The notes under the pieces are model-generated. The model worked only from the letters and a program-made list of their open reading frames with translations. It searched no databases and was not told the origin of the DNA. This document shows, one piece after another, positions 44,601 through 52,509 of a stretch of 64,000 nucleotides of DNA; positions within the stretch are counted from its first letter, which is position 1; every line of letters begins with the position of its first letter. The stretch covers positions 1,922,001 to 1,986,000 of the forward strand of contig NZ_JAFBBV010000001.1 of NCBI RefSeq assembly GCF_016907365.1, read 5' to 3'. The position numbers and the translations under genes are program-made. The DNA comes from Oerskovia paurometabola (GTDB taxonomy: Bacteria > Actinomycetota > Actinomycetes > Actinomycetales > Cellulomonadaceae).

Positions 44601-45208
44601 GCGAGATGCTCGGCCTGTACGTGTCCGACCACCCGCTGTCGGGGCTCGAGCACGTCCTGACACGCGCGGCCGACACGTCGATCGCCGCGCTCATGGCGGA
44701 CGAGGCACGCCCCGACGGCTCGACGGTCGTCATCGCCGGCCTCATCACCTCGCTCCAGCGCAAGATGAGCAAGAACGGCAACCCCTGGGCCGCGGTCACG
44801 ATCGAGGACCTCGAGGGCGGGGTCGAGGTCATGTTCTTCGGCGAGACGTACCTCGCGTACTCGACGATCCTCGCCGAGGACCAGGTCGTGGTCCTGAGGG
44901 GTCGCGTGCGACGCCGTGACGAGACCATGCAGCTCCAGGCCATGGAGGTCTCGCTCCCGGACATCTCGACGGTCGCCGAGACGCCGGTGCTGGTGAGCCT
45001 GCCCGAGTCGCGCTGCACCCAGCCCGTGGTCGAGCGGCTGCGCGAGATCCTCTCGACGCACCCGGGGGTGACCGAGGTCCACCTCAAGCTCACGAGCCCT
45101 GGCCGGACCAAGGTCATGCGGCTCGAGGACACCCTGCGCGTCGAGAAGAGCCCTGCGCTGTACGGGGACCTCAAGGCGCTGCTCGGGCCGACGTGCCTCA
45201 CGGTGTGA
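41651..45208 (+). CDS. dnaE: DNA polymerase III alpha subunit (replicative)
   Basis: Main replicative polymerase, 1185 residues. The N-terminal PHP domain begins FVHLHVHTEYSMLDGAAR; in actinobacteria it is a metal-dependent proofreading exonuclease. The polymerase palm has MPDFDVDFDERRRGEV with Asp425, Asp427 and Asp429. Later come GVHAAGVIMS, YRPGPMGANSHTNY, YQEQVMAIAQKVAGYSLGQAD, a helix-hairpin-helix region, the beta-clamp motif QFDLF and a C-terminal OB domain. ATG 41651 is supported by a leaderless -10 box. The Nudix gene overlaps its stop (GTGA). Confidence 0.98.
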   Translation: MPSAVAPGSTQKSDDFVHLHVHTEYSMLDGAARLGDLFEETARLGQKAIATTDHGYIFGAFDFWSKATQAGIKPIIGVEAYVTPGTSRFDQTRVRFGEKGQESDDVSARGAYTHLTMWARNNEGLHNLFRASSLASLDGQMGKWPRMDRDLLERYGKGMIASSGCPSGEIQTKLRLGQWDAAVQAAGELQDVFGKENFYVELMDHGLDIERRVIKDLLRLSETIGAPLVATNDLHYVKKEDSHSQEALLCINSGSTLADPDRFKFDGDGYYVKSAAEMRHIWKELPEACDNTLLIAEQCEVSFDTSANYMPNYPCPPGEDETSWFIKEVEKGLHYRYPDGISDAVRKQAEYETQVIVQMGFPGYFLVVADFINWAKDNGIRVGPGRGSGAGSMAAYAMRITDLDPLQHGLIFERFLNPDRVSMPDFDVDFDERRRGEVIRYVTEKYGEDRVAQIVTYGTIKAKQALKDSSRLLGFPFAMGEKLTKAMPPAIMGKDISLTGIFNPDDKRYNEADEFRQIHSADPDAQRVVELAKGIEGLKRQWGVHAAGVIMSSEPLIDIIPIMRRLQDGAVITQFDYPTCEGLGLIKMDFLGLRNLTILDDALENIVMNGKDPVELEALTLDDPKTYELLGRGDTLGVFQLDGGGMRTLLKLMRPDNFEDISAVGALYRPGPMGANSHTNYALRKNGMQEVTPIHPELEEALEDILGTTYGLIVYQEQVMAIAQKVAGYSLGQADILRRAMGKKKKSELDKQFEGFSNGMKERGFSMAAVKTLWDILLPFSDYAFNKAHSAAYGVVSYWTAYLKANYPTEYMAALLTSVRDDKDKSALYLNECRRMGITVLPPDVNSSSANFTAVGKDIRFGLTAVRNVGANVVDAIVATREEKGTFGSFTDFLDKVPAVVCNKRTIESLIKAGAFDSLDHARRALLVVHEQAVDSVISVKREEAKGQFDLFADLGAEDPAMSFSVDVPDIPDWDKKQRLAFEREMLGLYVSDHPLSGLEHVLTRAADTSIAALMADEARPDGSTVVIAGLITSLQRKMSKNGNPWAAVTIEDLEGGVEVMFFGETYLAYSTILAEDQVVVLRGRVRRRDETMQLQAMEVSLPDISTVAETPVLVSLPESRCTQPVVERLREILSTHPGVTEVHLKLTSPGRTKVMRLEDTLRVEKSPALYGDLKALLGPTCLTV

Positions 45209-45735
45209 CCGGAACCGAGGGCCCAGGGCCCGGGGGCGGGTACCTCCCGGCGCCGGACGGCTCCCCGGGGCGCTTCCAGGTGATCCCGGCTGCCTACGTG
45301 CTGCTGCGTCGCGGCGACGAGGTCCTGCTCCAGCTCCGGCGGAACACCGGGTACATGGACGGCCACTGGGCCGCGGCCGCGGCCGGTCACGTCGAGGAGG
45401 GCGAGAGCGTGCTGGCCGCCGCGCGGCGGGAGGCGCGCGAGGAGCTGGGGATCGACGTCGCGACGGCGGACCTCGAACCGCTCACCGTGATGCACCGCAC
45501 GCGTCCCGGCGGTGGGCCGATCGAGCAACGGGTCGACTTCTTCTTCGCGAGCCGCACATGGGCCGGCGAGCCGGTCGTCGTCGAGCGGGACAAGGCCGCC
45601 GACCTGCGCTGGTTCGCGCTCTCCGCCCTGCCCACCCCCGTCGTGCCGCACGAGGCCGCGGTGCTCACCGCGCTCGCACAGGGCACCGTCCCGCCCGTCA
45701 CGACCTACGGCTTCGGGCCCGGCCAGGACACGTAG
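45205..45735 (+). CDS. Nudix hydrolase
   Basis: A 176-residue Nudix protein with the complete box GHVEEGESVLAAARREAREELGI (about 61-83), including the REaxEE metal site. Similar proteins hydrolyse nucleoside diphosphate derivatives; the substrate here is unknown. GTG 45205 overlaps the dnaE stop by 4 nt, giving an operon with the replicative polymerase and suggesting nucleotide-pool cleaning, which is inference. Its stop codon TAG is the first part of the next gene's -10 box. Confidence 0.93.
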   Translation: MTGTEGPGPGGGYLPAPDGSPGRFQVIPAAYVLLRRGDEVLLQLRRNTGYMDGHWAAAAAGHVEEGESVLAAARREAREELGIDVATADLEPLTVMHRTRPGGGPIEQRVDFFFASRTWAGEPVVVERDKAADLRWFALSALPTPVVPHEAAVLTALAQGTVPPVTTYGFGPGQDT

Positions 45736-45738
45736 ACT
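45733..45738 (+). promoter_or_regulatory. -10 box of the PPOX-type gene, overlapping the Nudix stop
   Basis: TAGACT, 7 nt, GTG 45746. The TAG is also the Nudix stop codon. Confidence 0.6.
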
Positions 45739-45745
45739 CGCGGTC

Positions 45746-46153
45746 GTGATCCACCTGACCCCCGAGCAGCGCGTCTTCGTGACCGAGCGCCACCTGGCGA
45801 CCCTGACCACCCTGCGGGAGGACGGCAGCCCGCACGTCGTGCCCGTGGGCTTCACCTGGGACCCCGAGACCGGGGTCGTGCGGATCACCACGAACGACAC
45901 GTCGGTCAAGGCGCTCAACGCCGAGCGCCTCACGCCCGAGGGGGCTCACCCCCGGGCGGCCGTCTGCCAGGTCGAGGGCGGGCGGTGGATCACCCTCGAG
46001 GGCACCATCTCGGTCTCGCGCGACCCCGACGAGGTCGCCGAGGCCGTGCGCCGGTACACGCGGCGCTACAAGGAGCCGCGCGTCAACCCGCGCCGCGTGG
46101 TCCTGCGGATCGTCGCGGACAAGGTCATGAGCTCGAGCTACATGGCCTTCTGA
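45746..46153 (+). CDS. PPOX-class flavin/F420-dependent oxidoreductase
   Basis: A 135-residue split-barrel protein resembling mycobacterial Rv1155-type F420-dependent enzymes. It begins LTPEQRVFVTERHLATLTTLREDGSPHVVPVGF, the usual N-terminal strand pair, and continues with ITTNDTSVKALN, AAVCQVEGGRWITLEGT and a basic C-terminus ending SSSYMAF. FMN, F420 or heme binding cannot be settled by eye. GTG 45746 is set by the leaderless promoter; the gene ends in a hairpin shared with the convergent S4 gene. Confidence 0.87.
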   Translation: MIHLTPEQRVFVTERHLATLTTLREDGSPHVVPVGFTWDPETGVVRITTNDTSVKALNAERLTPEGAHPRAAVCQVEGGRWITLEGTISVSRDPDEVAEAVRRYTRRYKEPRVNPRRVVLRIVADKVMSSSYMAF

Positions 46154-46198
46154 GGGGTACGGGGGCGGCTGCTGGGCAGCCGGGGCGCCCGGTACCCC
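46154..46198. terminator. Nested hairpin between convergent PPOX and S4 genes
   Basis: Outer arms GGGGTAC/GTACCCC (46154-46160, 46192-46198) enclose an inner CGGCTGC/GCAGCCG hairpin (46166-46172, 46176-46182). It begins right after the PPOX stop. Confidence 0.6.
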
Positions 46199-46205
46199 CC
46201 GGCGG

Positions 46206-46433
46206 CTAGCCGACGATCGCGCCGATCTGGCCGGTCGGTACGTCGACCGTGACGACGTCGCCCTTGCGTAGCTGGCGGCCGCGGCGCGTGTCGACCTCGC
46301 CGTTGACCTGGACCTCTCCCTCCGAGATGAGGTCGCGGGCGTGGGCGCCGGAGTCGACGAGGCTCGCGAGCTTGAGGAACTGGCCGAGGCGGATGACGTC
46401 GTCGGTGATCTCCACCGTGGGTGTCGTGGTCAT
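46206..46433 (-). CDS. RNA-binding S4 domain protein
   Basis: A 75-residue protein made almost entirely of one S4 domain: IRLGQFLKLASLVDSGAHARDLISEGEVQVNGEVDTRRGRQLRKGDVV (about 11-59; key features G, D, A, V-NGE, R-R). Small S4 proteins of this YaaA/RlbA type bind structured RNA, possibly rRNA. ATG 46433 is preferred to an ATG three codons upstream because a GAGAAT box lies 7 nt away in the leaderless pattern. It is divergent from hisD. Confidence 0.88.
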   Translation of the reverse strand: MTTTPTVEITDDVIRLGQFLKLASLVDSGAHARDLISEGEVQVNGEVDTRRGRQLRKGDVVTVDVPTGQIGAIVG

Positions 46434-46440
46434 GAGGACC

Positions 46441-46446
46441 ATTCTC
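46441..46446 (-). promoter_or_regulatory. Possible -10 of the S4 gene
   Basis: GAGAAT on the minus strand, 7 nt before ATG 46433; it deviates from TAnnnT at the first base. Confidence 0.35.
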
Positions 46447-46515
46447 TCGCGTCCGGGACGTGCCGGGGACCTGCCCACCTGCTGAATGGCCTGGAGGTCG
46501 GCTCGCGGCCCGGCC

Positions 46516-46521
46516 TACGAT
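46516..46521 (+). promoter_or_regulatory. -10 box of hisD, leaderless type
   Basis: TACGAT, 6 nt, GTG 46528. Confidence 0.65.
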
Positions 46522-46527
46522 GGGTCG

Positions 46528-47853
46528 GTGATCAATCGCATCGACCTGCGTGGTCGTTCCCTGTCTCCCCGTGAGCTCACGGAGATCCTGCCTCGTCCGG
46601 AGATCGGCGTCGAGGACGCCGCGGAGAAGGTCGCCCCGATCCTGCATGACGTCCGCCTGCACGGTGCCTCGGCGCTGCGGGACCTCTCGGAGCGGTTCGA
46701 CGGCGTGCGACCGGTCCACCTGCGGGTCCCGGCGGAGCGCATGGCCCAGGCCCTCGAGACGCTCGACCCGCTCGTGCGCGACGGTCTCGAGGAGGCGATC
46801 CGCCGCGTCCGCACGGTGCACGCCGCCCAGCGCCCCCAGCCGTTCTCGGTCGACCTGGCGCCGGGAGCCCAGGTCCGCCAGCGCTGGATCCCGGTGCGTC
46901 GCGTCGGGCTCTACGTGCCCGGTGGGATCGCCGTCTACCCGTCGTCGGTCATCATGAGCGTCGTCGCGGCGCAGGAGGCCGGCGTGCGCGAGCTCGCGGT
47001 GGCCTCTCCGCCGCAGCGCGAGAACGACGGCCTGCCGCACCCCACGATCCTCGCGGCGTGCGCGCTGCTGGGCGTCGAGGAGGTGTACGCCGTCGGCGGG
47101 GCCCAGGCGATCGGGATGTTCGCGTACGGCGCCGCGGGCAGCGAGCCGCAGGACGGCGACTACCTGTGCGAGCCCGTCGACGTCATCACGGGTCCGGGGA
47201 ACATCTACGTCGCGGCCGCCAAGCGGCTCGTGCGCGGTGTCGTCGGGATCGACTCCGAGGCAGGTCCCACCGAGATCGCGATCCTCGCGGACGGCGGCGC
47301 GGACCCCACGCACGTCGCGCTCGACCTCATCAGCCAGGGCGAGCACACGCCTGACGCCGCGGCCGTGCTCGTGACACCGTCGGTCGAGCTGGCAGCGGCC
47401 GTCGATGCCCGCCTCGTGGACCTCGTCCCCGAGACCAAGCACGCGGCGCGCGTGGCGCAGGCGCTGTCCGGGCCGCAGTCCGCGATCATCGTGGTCGACG
47501 ACCTGGAGCAGGGTCTCGACGTCGTCGACTCGTACGGCGCCGAGCACCTCGAGGTCCAGACGGCCGACGCCGCCGCCGTGGCCGAGCGGGTGCAGAGCGC
47601 GGGCGCGATCTTCGTCGGCCCGTACTCGCCCGTCCCGCTGGGCGACTACATGGCGGGCTCCAACCACGTCCTGCCGACCGGTGGCTGCGCGCACTACTCC
47701 AGCGGGCTCGGGGTGCACAGCTTCCTGCGCGCGGTCCAGGTCGTCGAGTACTCGGCCGACGCGCTCCAGGAGCTGGCGGACCGCATCGTGGCCGTGGCCA
47801 ACGACGAGGACCTGCCCGCGCACGGCGAGGCGATCAGGGCGCGCTTCCAGTAG
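46528..47853 (+). CDS. hisD: Histidinol dehydrogenase
   Basis: Zinc enzyme for the last two steps of histidine synthesis (histidinol to histidine). At 441 residues it is of usual length. Family motifs are [63 protein letters not shown] and the zinc/base region [11 protein letters not shown] plus GAEHLEV. GTG 46528 is set by the leaderless promoter. It is transcribed alone and ends in a 24-bp hairpin, separated by 5.3 kb from hisC, its usual neighbour. Confidence 0.97.
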   Translation: MINRIDLRGRSLSPRELTEILPRPEIGVEDAAEKVAPILHDVRLHGASALRDLSERFDGVRPVHLRVPAERMAQALETLDPLVRDGLEEAIRRVRTVHAAQRPQPFSVDLAPGAQVRQRWIPVRRVGLYVPGGIAVYPSSVIMSVVAAQEAGVRELAVASPPQRENDGLPHPTILAACALLGVEEVYAVGGAQAIGMFAYGAAGSEPQDGDYLCEPVDVITGPGNIYVAAAKRLVRGVVGIDSEAGPTEIAILADGGADPTHVALDLISQGEHTPDAAAVLVTPSVELAAAVDARLVDLVPETKHAARVAQALSGPQSAIIVVDDLEQGLDVVDSYGAEHLEVQTADAAAVAERVQSAGAIFVGPYSPVPLGDYMAGSNHVLPTGGCAHYSSGLGVHSFLRAVQVVEYSADALQELADRIVAVANDEDLPAHGEAIRARFQ

Positions 47854-47870
47854 GCGCGGCACGTCCCGAA

Positions 47871-47919
47871 AGAGCGGGGCGGGGACCGGAGAGCTGCTCT
47901 CCGGTCCCCGCCCCGCTCT
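47871..47919. terminator. Bidirectional terminator between hisD and recQ
   Basis: Perfect inverted repeat, 24-nt arms (47871-47894 and 47896-47919) around a single T, between convergent genes. Confidence 0.88.
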
Positions 47920-47965
47920 CGTGCGTCATGGCCAGCGTCGTCAGCGTCGTCCGAGCTGTCAGGGC

Positions 47966-50503
47966 CTATCGCACCCCGAGCACGAACGGGTAGACCGCCG
48001 CAGCGCCTGCCTGGCGCAGCAGGCGGGCGGCGACCGTGAGGGTCCAGCCCGAGTCGGTGTAGTCGTCGACCAGGAGGATCCGGCGTCCCGCGAGACCGGC
48101 CAGCGCGGGCCCGGACAGCTCGAGCCGGAGGCGTTCGACGACCCCCGCCAGGCGCATGGCCGAGTTCACGTCGTGGCGCCCGGGCTGCTCGCGGCCCGGC
48201 ACGGGACCGACAGACCCGACGAGCGGGCGGTCGAGGTAGCGCGCGAGCCCGCCCGCGAGGTGCTGGACGAGGTGAGGTCGCGTGGCCGACCGGACCGACA
48301 CGACGCCGTCGAGCAGGAGCCGGCGCGCGGGAGCCGGCTCGTCGCTCGCCCCGTCCGCCGCCGACGCGGCGTCGGCCGCCCCGGCGGCATCGAGGCCGTC
48401 GCCGCTGGGTGCGGCGTAGAGCGCGTCCCACTCGTCGAGCACGCGCGCGGCCGCACGGCGCAGCGCGACGGGGGTCTCGCCGTCGGGTACGCCGGGCGCG
48501 AAGAGCTCACGCAGCGGACCCGACCAGCCCAGCCCGTCGAGGCGCGCGATGGCGCGTCCCGGGGACGCGAGCTCCTCGGGCGACAGCCGGCCCTTGAGGT
48601 CGAGCCCCAGCCGGTCGAGGCCTGTGGGCCACTGGCGGCGCGCGACGACCTCGACTCCCGGGCGGTCCATGTCTGCACGCGCGGCGGACACGGCCTCGGC
48701 GTCGGGGGCCGCGGGCAGGTCGACGCCGCCGCACCGGTCGCACCGTCCGCACCGCCAGCCGGGCTCGAGCTCGGGGTCGTCGAGCGTCGCGCGCAGGAAG
48801 GCCATGCGGCAGCCGGTCGTGGCCTCGTAGTCGATCATGGACCGCTGCTCGGCGAGCCGGGTCTGCTCGACGCGCGCGTACCGGTCGGCGTCGTAGACCC
48901 ACGGCTGCCCGGTCGAGACCCAGCCGCCCTTGACCCGGCGCACCGCGCCGTCGACGTCGAGCACCTTGAGCATGGTCTCGAGGCGTGAGCGCTTGAGGTC
49001 GACCTGCGTCTCGAGGGCCGCGACCGACTGCGTGCCGCCCCCGGCCTCGAGGGCCGCGAGCGTCTCGCGGACCTGTCGCTCGGCGGGGAAGGCGAGCGAG
49101 CCGAAGTACTCCCAGATGCGCCGGTCCTCCTCGCCGGGCAGGAGCACGACGACCGCGCTGTCGACGCCACGCCCCGCACGACCGACCTGCTGGTAGTACG
49201 CGATGGGCGACGAGGGTGCCCCGAGGTGCACGACGAACGCGAGGTCCGGCTTGTCGAAGCCCATGCCGAGCGCCGAGGTCGCGATGAGCGCCTTGACCCG
49301 GTTCTCCTTGAGGTCGGCCTCGAGCTGCTCGCGCTCGGTCGTGTCCGTCTGGCCCGTGTACGCGGCCACGGCCAGCCCCGTCGCGCGGAGCTGGCTCGCG
49401 ACCTGCTCGGCGGCCGAGACCGTCAGGCAGTAGACGATCCCCGAGCCGTCGACGTCCTGGAGCGTCTCGGCGAGCCACGCGATGCGGCTCGGCTGGTCGG
49501 GCAGGTTCAGCACGGCCAGGTGCAGCGACTCGCGGTCGAGGCCGCCGCGCAGCACGAGCACGTCCTCGCGCGGGGCTCCGGGCGCACCGGCGACGGCGCC
49601 CGGGGCTCCCGCCCCGACCGACGCCCCCGTGACCCCGAGCTGCTCCGCGACGTCGGCGGTCACGCGCTCGTTCGCGGTCGCGGTCGTCGCCAGCACGGGG
49701 ATGCCCGGGGGCAGGTCCGCGAGCAGGGTGCGGATGCGGCGGTAGTCGGGCCGGAAGTCGTGGCCCCAGTCGGAGATGCAGTGCGCCTCGTCGATCACGA
49801 CGAGGCCCGCGTCGGCCGCGAGCCGGGGGAGCACCTCGTCGCGGAAGCCGGGGTTGTTGAGCCGCTCGGGCGAGCAGAGCAGCACGTCGACCTCGCCCGC
49901 GGCGATCGCGGCGTGCACCTCGTCCCACTCGGTCATGTTCGAGGAGTTGATGGTCACGGCACGGATCCCGGCGCGGGCCGCGGCCGAGATCTGGTCGCGC
50001 ATCAGGGCGAGCAGCGGCGAGACGATGACCGTGGGACCCGCGCCGCGCGAGCGCAGCAGCGAGGTCGCGACGAAGTAGACCGCGGACTTTCCCCAGCCGG
50101 TGCGCTGGACCACGAGCGCCCGACGGCGGAACGCGACCAGGGCCTCGATCGCGAGCCACTGGTCGTCGCGCAGCGCGGCGTCGTCGCGGCCCACGAGCTT
50201 GCGGAGCGCGGCCTCGGCCTCCTCGCGCAGGTCCTTGCCCTCGAGGAGCCCGCGCAGCATGGCGACCTTGGCGAGCCGCGCGGCGTCGGCGGCCGAGGCA
50301 GCGTCGGCCGGGGTGTCGGTCGCCGTGTCGGCCTGGGCAGGCGCCGGGGCCGGTGCCCCGCCGGGGGCGGCGGCGCGACGCACCGCGGGTCCCGCGTCGT
50401 CGGGGACCGGGGGCTCGTCGTAGAGGTCGGCGGGTGGCTCCGACGCGAAGTCGGGCGGGAGGTCGGCGTACGGGTCGTGCGGGTCACGGGGGAACGAGGT
50501 CAC
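47966..50503 (-). CDS. RecQ-family DNA helicase fused to a phosphoribosyltransferase-like domain
   Basis: An 845-residue protein. A disordered acidic N-terminus (about 1-85) is followed by the helicase core: Walker A RTGWGKSAVYFV, DEAH box VIDEAHCISDWGHDFRPDYRRI (key D, E, A, H), TATANERV, and motif VI QQVGRAGRG. A zinc site (TGCRMAF then CGRCDRCGG) is typical of RecQ. Instead of RQC/HRDC domains, the C-terminus (about 690-845) ends in a PRTase-like fold with ILLVDDYTDSGWTLTVAARLL. The same fusion occurs in other actinobacterial RecQ-like proteins. GTG 50503 is supported by a TACGAT box 6 nt away. Confidence 0.92.
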   Translation of the reverse strand: MTSFPRDPHDPYADLPPDFASEPPADLYDEPPVPDDAGPAVRRAAAPGGAPAPAPAQADTATDTPADAASAADAARLAKVAMLRGLLEGKDLREEAEAALRKLVGRDDAALRDDQWLAIEALVAFRRRALVVQRTGWGKSAVYFVATSLLRSRGAGPTVIVSPLLALMRDQISAAARAGIRAVTINSSNMTEWDEVHAAIAAGEVDVLLCSPERLNNPGFRDEVLPRLAADAGLVVIDEAHCISDWGHDFRPDYRRIRTLLADLPPGIPVLATTATANERVTADVAEQLGVTGASVGAGAPGAVAGAPGAPREDVLVLRGGLDRESLHLAVLNLPDQPSRIAWLAETLQDVDGSGIVYCLTVSAAEQVASQLRATGLAVAAYTGQTDTTEREQLEADLKENRVKALIATSALGMGFDKPDLAFVVHLGAPSSPIAYYQQVGRAGRGVDSAVVVLLPGEEDRRIWEYFGSLAFPAERQVRETLAALEAGGGTQSVAALETQVDLKRSRLETMLKVLDVDGAVRRVKGGWVSTGQPWVYDADRYARVEQTRLAEQRSMIDYEATTGCRMAFLRATLDDPELEPGWRCGRCDRCGGVDLPAAPDAEAVSAARADMDRPGVEVVARRQWPTGLDRLGLDLKGRLSPEELASPGRAIARLDGLGWSGPLRELFAPGVPDGETPVALRRAAARVLDEWDALYAAPSGDGLDAAGAADAASAADGASDEPAPARRLLLDGVVSVRSATRPHLVQHLAGGLARYLDRPLVGSVGPVPGREQPGRHDVNSAMRLAGVVERLRLELSGPALAGLAGRRILLVDDYTDSGWTLTVAARLLRQAGAAAVYPFVLGVR

Positions 50504-50509
50504 CCAGCG

Positions 50510-50515
50510 ATCGTA
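50510..50515 (-). promoter_or_regulatory. -10 box of the RecQ-like gene, leaderless type
   Basis: The minus strand reads TACGAT, 6 nt, GTG 50503. Confidence 0.6.
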
Positions 50516-50551
50516 GGCGCTGGGTGGGACAGCGCGCGGTCGTGCACAGGT

Positions 50552-50597
50552 CGGGCCCGGTGCGTCCGACGGGAGTCCGTCGGACGCACCGGGCCCG
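50552..50597 (-). terminator. Terminator after adhP
   Basis: Perfect 21-bp stem (50552-50572 with 50577-50597) and GAGT loop, 55 nt beyond the adhP stop and upstream of the recQ promoter. It insulates the two same-strand genes. Confidence 0.88.
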
Positions 50598-50651
50598 TGT
50601 GGTCGGCGCCGTCGCCCGCCCAGGGGCGGGCACGAGCCGCTCACCGGGTGC

Positions 50652-51683
50652 TCAGGAGCGCATGTCCATGACGACGCGCCCGTCGATCTTGCCCTGCTCC
50701 ATCTCGCTGAAGATGTCGTTGACGTCGCTCAGCGGCCGGACGGTGTAGGTCGGGGTGACCTTGCCGCGGGCGAAGAAGTCCAGGGCCTCGGCCATGTCCT
50801 TGCGGGTCCCGACGATCGAGCCGCGGACCGTGAGACCGAACAGCACGGTCGTGAAGATGTCGAGCGGGAACTTCTCCGGGGGCAGCCCCACGAGGGACAC
50901 GGTGCCGCCGCGGCGCAGCGCTCCGACGGCCTGGGGGAACGCGTGCGCGTTGACAGCCGTCACGAGCGCCCCGTGCACGCCGCCCCCGGTCTTCTCCTGG
51001 ATCTCGGCCGCGGCGTCGGCCGACGTGGCGGCGTTGACCGTGACCTCGGCGCCGTGCTTGCGGGCCAGGGCGAGCTTGTCGTCGTCGACGTCGACCGCGG
51101 CGACGCGGCGGCCCATCGCGACCGCGTACTGGACGGCGATGTGGCCCAGGCCGCCGATGCCGGAGACCAGGACCCACTCGCCGGGCTGGGTGTCGGTCTG
51201 CTTGAGGCCCTTGTAGACCGTGACGCCCGCGCACAGGATGGGGCCCACTGCGGAGTCGTCGACGCCGTCGGGGATGATCGGGGCGTAGCGGGAGTCCACG
51301 AGCATGTACTGACCGAACGAGCCGTCGACCGAGTAGCCGCCGTTCTTCTGGTTCGGGCAGAGGGTCTCCCAGCCGGTCTCGCAGTACTCGCACTCGCCGC
51401 ACGCGCTCCAGAGCCAGGCGTTGCCGACCTTGTCGCCGACCTTCACACGTGTGACCTGGTCGCCGACGGCCACGACCGTGCCGACGCCCTCGTGGCCGGG
51501 GACGAACGGCGGGGACGGCTTGACCGGCCAGTCGCCGTGGGCGGCGTGCAGGTCGGTGTGACACACGCCGGTGTAGTCGACCTTGACGAGCGCTTCGAGG
51601 GGTCCGGGGGTGGGGACCTCGACGTCGTCGATCGTCAGGGGTGCGGCGAACGTGTGGACGACGGCTGCCTTCATGGTGCTCAT
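50652..51683 (-). CDS. adhP: Zinc-dependent alcohol dehydrogenase, AdhP type
   Basis: NAD-dependent ethanol/acetaldehyde oxidoreductase, 343 residues. Catalytic zinc ligands lie in GVCHTDLHAAHGDW (Cys), PGHEGVGTVVAVGD (His, Glu) and the later Cys in GPILCAGVTVY. The structural zinc set is CGECEYCETGWETLC. The NAD site is VSGIGGLGHIAVQYA followed by DVDDDKL. This is the propanol-preferring, YdjJ/AdhP-like class. ATG 51683 has GGAGGAGAG 7 nt upstream; an internal ATG three codons later is possible. A Rex-like operator upstream suggests control by the NADH/NAD ratio. Confidence 0.95.
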   Translation of the reverse strand: MSTMKAAVVHTFAAPLTIDDVEVPTPGPLEALVKVDYTGVCHTDLHAAHGDWPVKPSPPFVPGHEGVGTVVAVGDQVTRVKVGDKVGNAWLWSACGECEYCETGWETLCPNQKNGGYSVDGSFGQYMLVDSRYAPIIPDGVDDSAVGPILCAGVTVYKGLKQTDTQPGEWVLVSGIGGLGHIAVQYAVAMGRRVAAVDVDDDKLALARKHGAEVTVNAATSADAAAEIQEKTGGGVHGALVTAVNAHAFPQAVGALRRGGTVSLVGLPPEKFPLDIFTTVLFGLTVRGSIVGTRKDMAEALDFFARGKVTPTYTVRPLSDVNDIFSEMEQGKIDGRVVMDMRS

Positions 51684-51840
51684 GGCTCTCCTCCAGGAGC
51701 GGACACCGGGGGGTCGAGCCGTCGACTGGCGCGTCAGGCGCGACGGGACGCGCTGCGCGTCCCATGATGTCCGGCTCCTCGACCGTATCCGAGCGGGTCG
51801 GCGGGTGCGCGGTGAGTGCCGGTGAGCACGGACCGGAGGC

Positions 51841-51858
51841 TTGTGAAGATCATCACAA
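51841..51858. promoter_or_regulatory. Rex-like operator upstream of adhP
   Basis: TTGTGAAGATCATCACAA matches the redox repressor Rex consensus TTGTGAAnnnnTTCACAA in 13 of 14 fixed positions, and is part of a 20-nt inverted repeat (51840-51859). It lies 158 nt upstream of the adhP start and 17 nt beyond the stop of the membrane-protein gene. Rex regulates alcohol dehydrogenases in many Gram-positives. Confidence 0.75.
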
Positions 51859-51874
51859 GCGATGTTCGTGCAGT

Positions 51875-52354
51875 TCAGGGGCCCCTCCGCGACCGCCCCG
51901 ACGCCCGGCGACGTTCGACCACGAGCGCCAGCAGCGCACCGACGAGCGCGACCCACTCGGCCACCGCGGCCGTGACCTGCTGGACCCCGCCGACCGTCTC
52001 GTTCACGCTGAAGAAGCCGACGGTCGTCGACAGGTAGAACGCGCCCAGCGTCGCGACGGAGAACCCGATCGCCCCCAGCAGCGGCAACCAGTGGCGCCAC
52101 ACCAGGACCGCGAGCCCGAGCGCGAACCCGGCGACCGCGTTGAGCAGGAACAGCGGCCCGACGACCTCGATGTCCTGGTAGCCCTGGACGTACAGGAACA
52201 GGTGGACGTCGGCCGACAGCAGCAGCCCCGCGGCCGTCACGCCGCGCAGCAGCCACGCGCCGCGCGGGAGCGGCGGGGGCGTGGGAGGCGTGCCCGACGC
52301 CGGTGAGCGCCCGGGCGTCGAGCCGTCGGTGGGAGGTGGGCCGGACGCGTCCAT
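51875..52354 (-). CDS. Unrecognised four-helix membrane protein
   Basis: A 159-residue protein with a Pro-rich N-terminal tail (about 1-30) and four predicted membrane helices: about 32-54, 62-84, 88-110 and 122-147 (segments such as GLLLSADVHLFLYVQGYQ and VAGFALGLAVLVWRHWLPLLG). The tail ends in a basic RRRASGRSRRGP. I do not recognise a family. Start ATG 52354 is the best choice; the frame is open to 52495 with disordered sequence. It is divergent from the Rieske lipoprotein, with a palindrome between, so the two may share control. Confidence 0.7.
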   Translation of the reverse strand: MDASGPPPTDGSTPGRSPASGTPPTPPPLPRGAWLLRGVTAAGLLLSADVHLFLYVQGYQDIEVVGPLFLLNAVAGFALGLAVLVWRHWLPLLGAIGFSVATLGAFYLSTTVGFFSVNETVGGVQQVTAAVAEWVALVGALLALVVERRRASGRSRRGP

Positions 52355-52461
52355 GGGGTGCTCCGAGTGCTCTGGTGCAGGTGCGCTGAGCGCTCCGGCG
52401 CGCGCAGGATGCGCGCCCCGGGCGGGCCGCTCCGCGCTCGCGCGCGGCACGGGACCCGATG

Positions 52462-52473
52462 CTTCAATTGAAG
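52462..52473. promoter_or_regulatory. AT-rich palindrome between divergent membrane-protein and Rieske genes
   Basis: CTTCAATTGAAG is a perfect 12-bp palindrome in otherwise very GC-rich DNA, between two divergent starts (52354 minus, 52510 plus). Operator-like; the factor is unknown. Confidence 0.45.
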
Positions 52474-52509
52474 GACCGATCGACCCGCGACGCACGGCGG
52501 AGGGTGACC

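Noticed and set aside
41339-45082. A 1247-codon open frame antisense to dnaE
   Set aside because: It mirrors dnaE codon bias, has no motifs and no start signal; long antisense frames are expected at this GC content.
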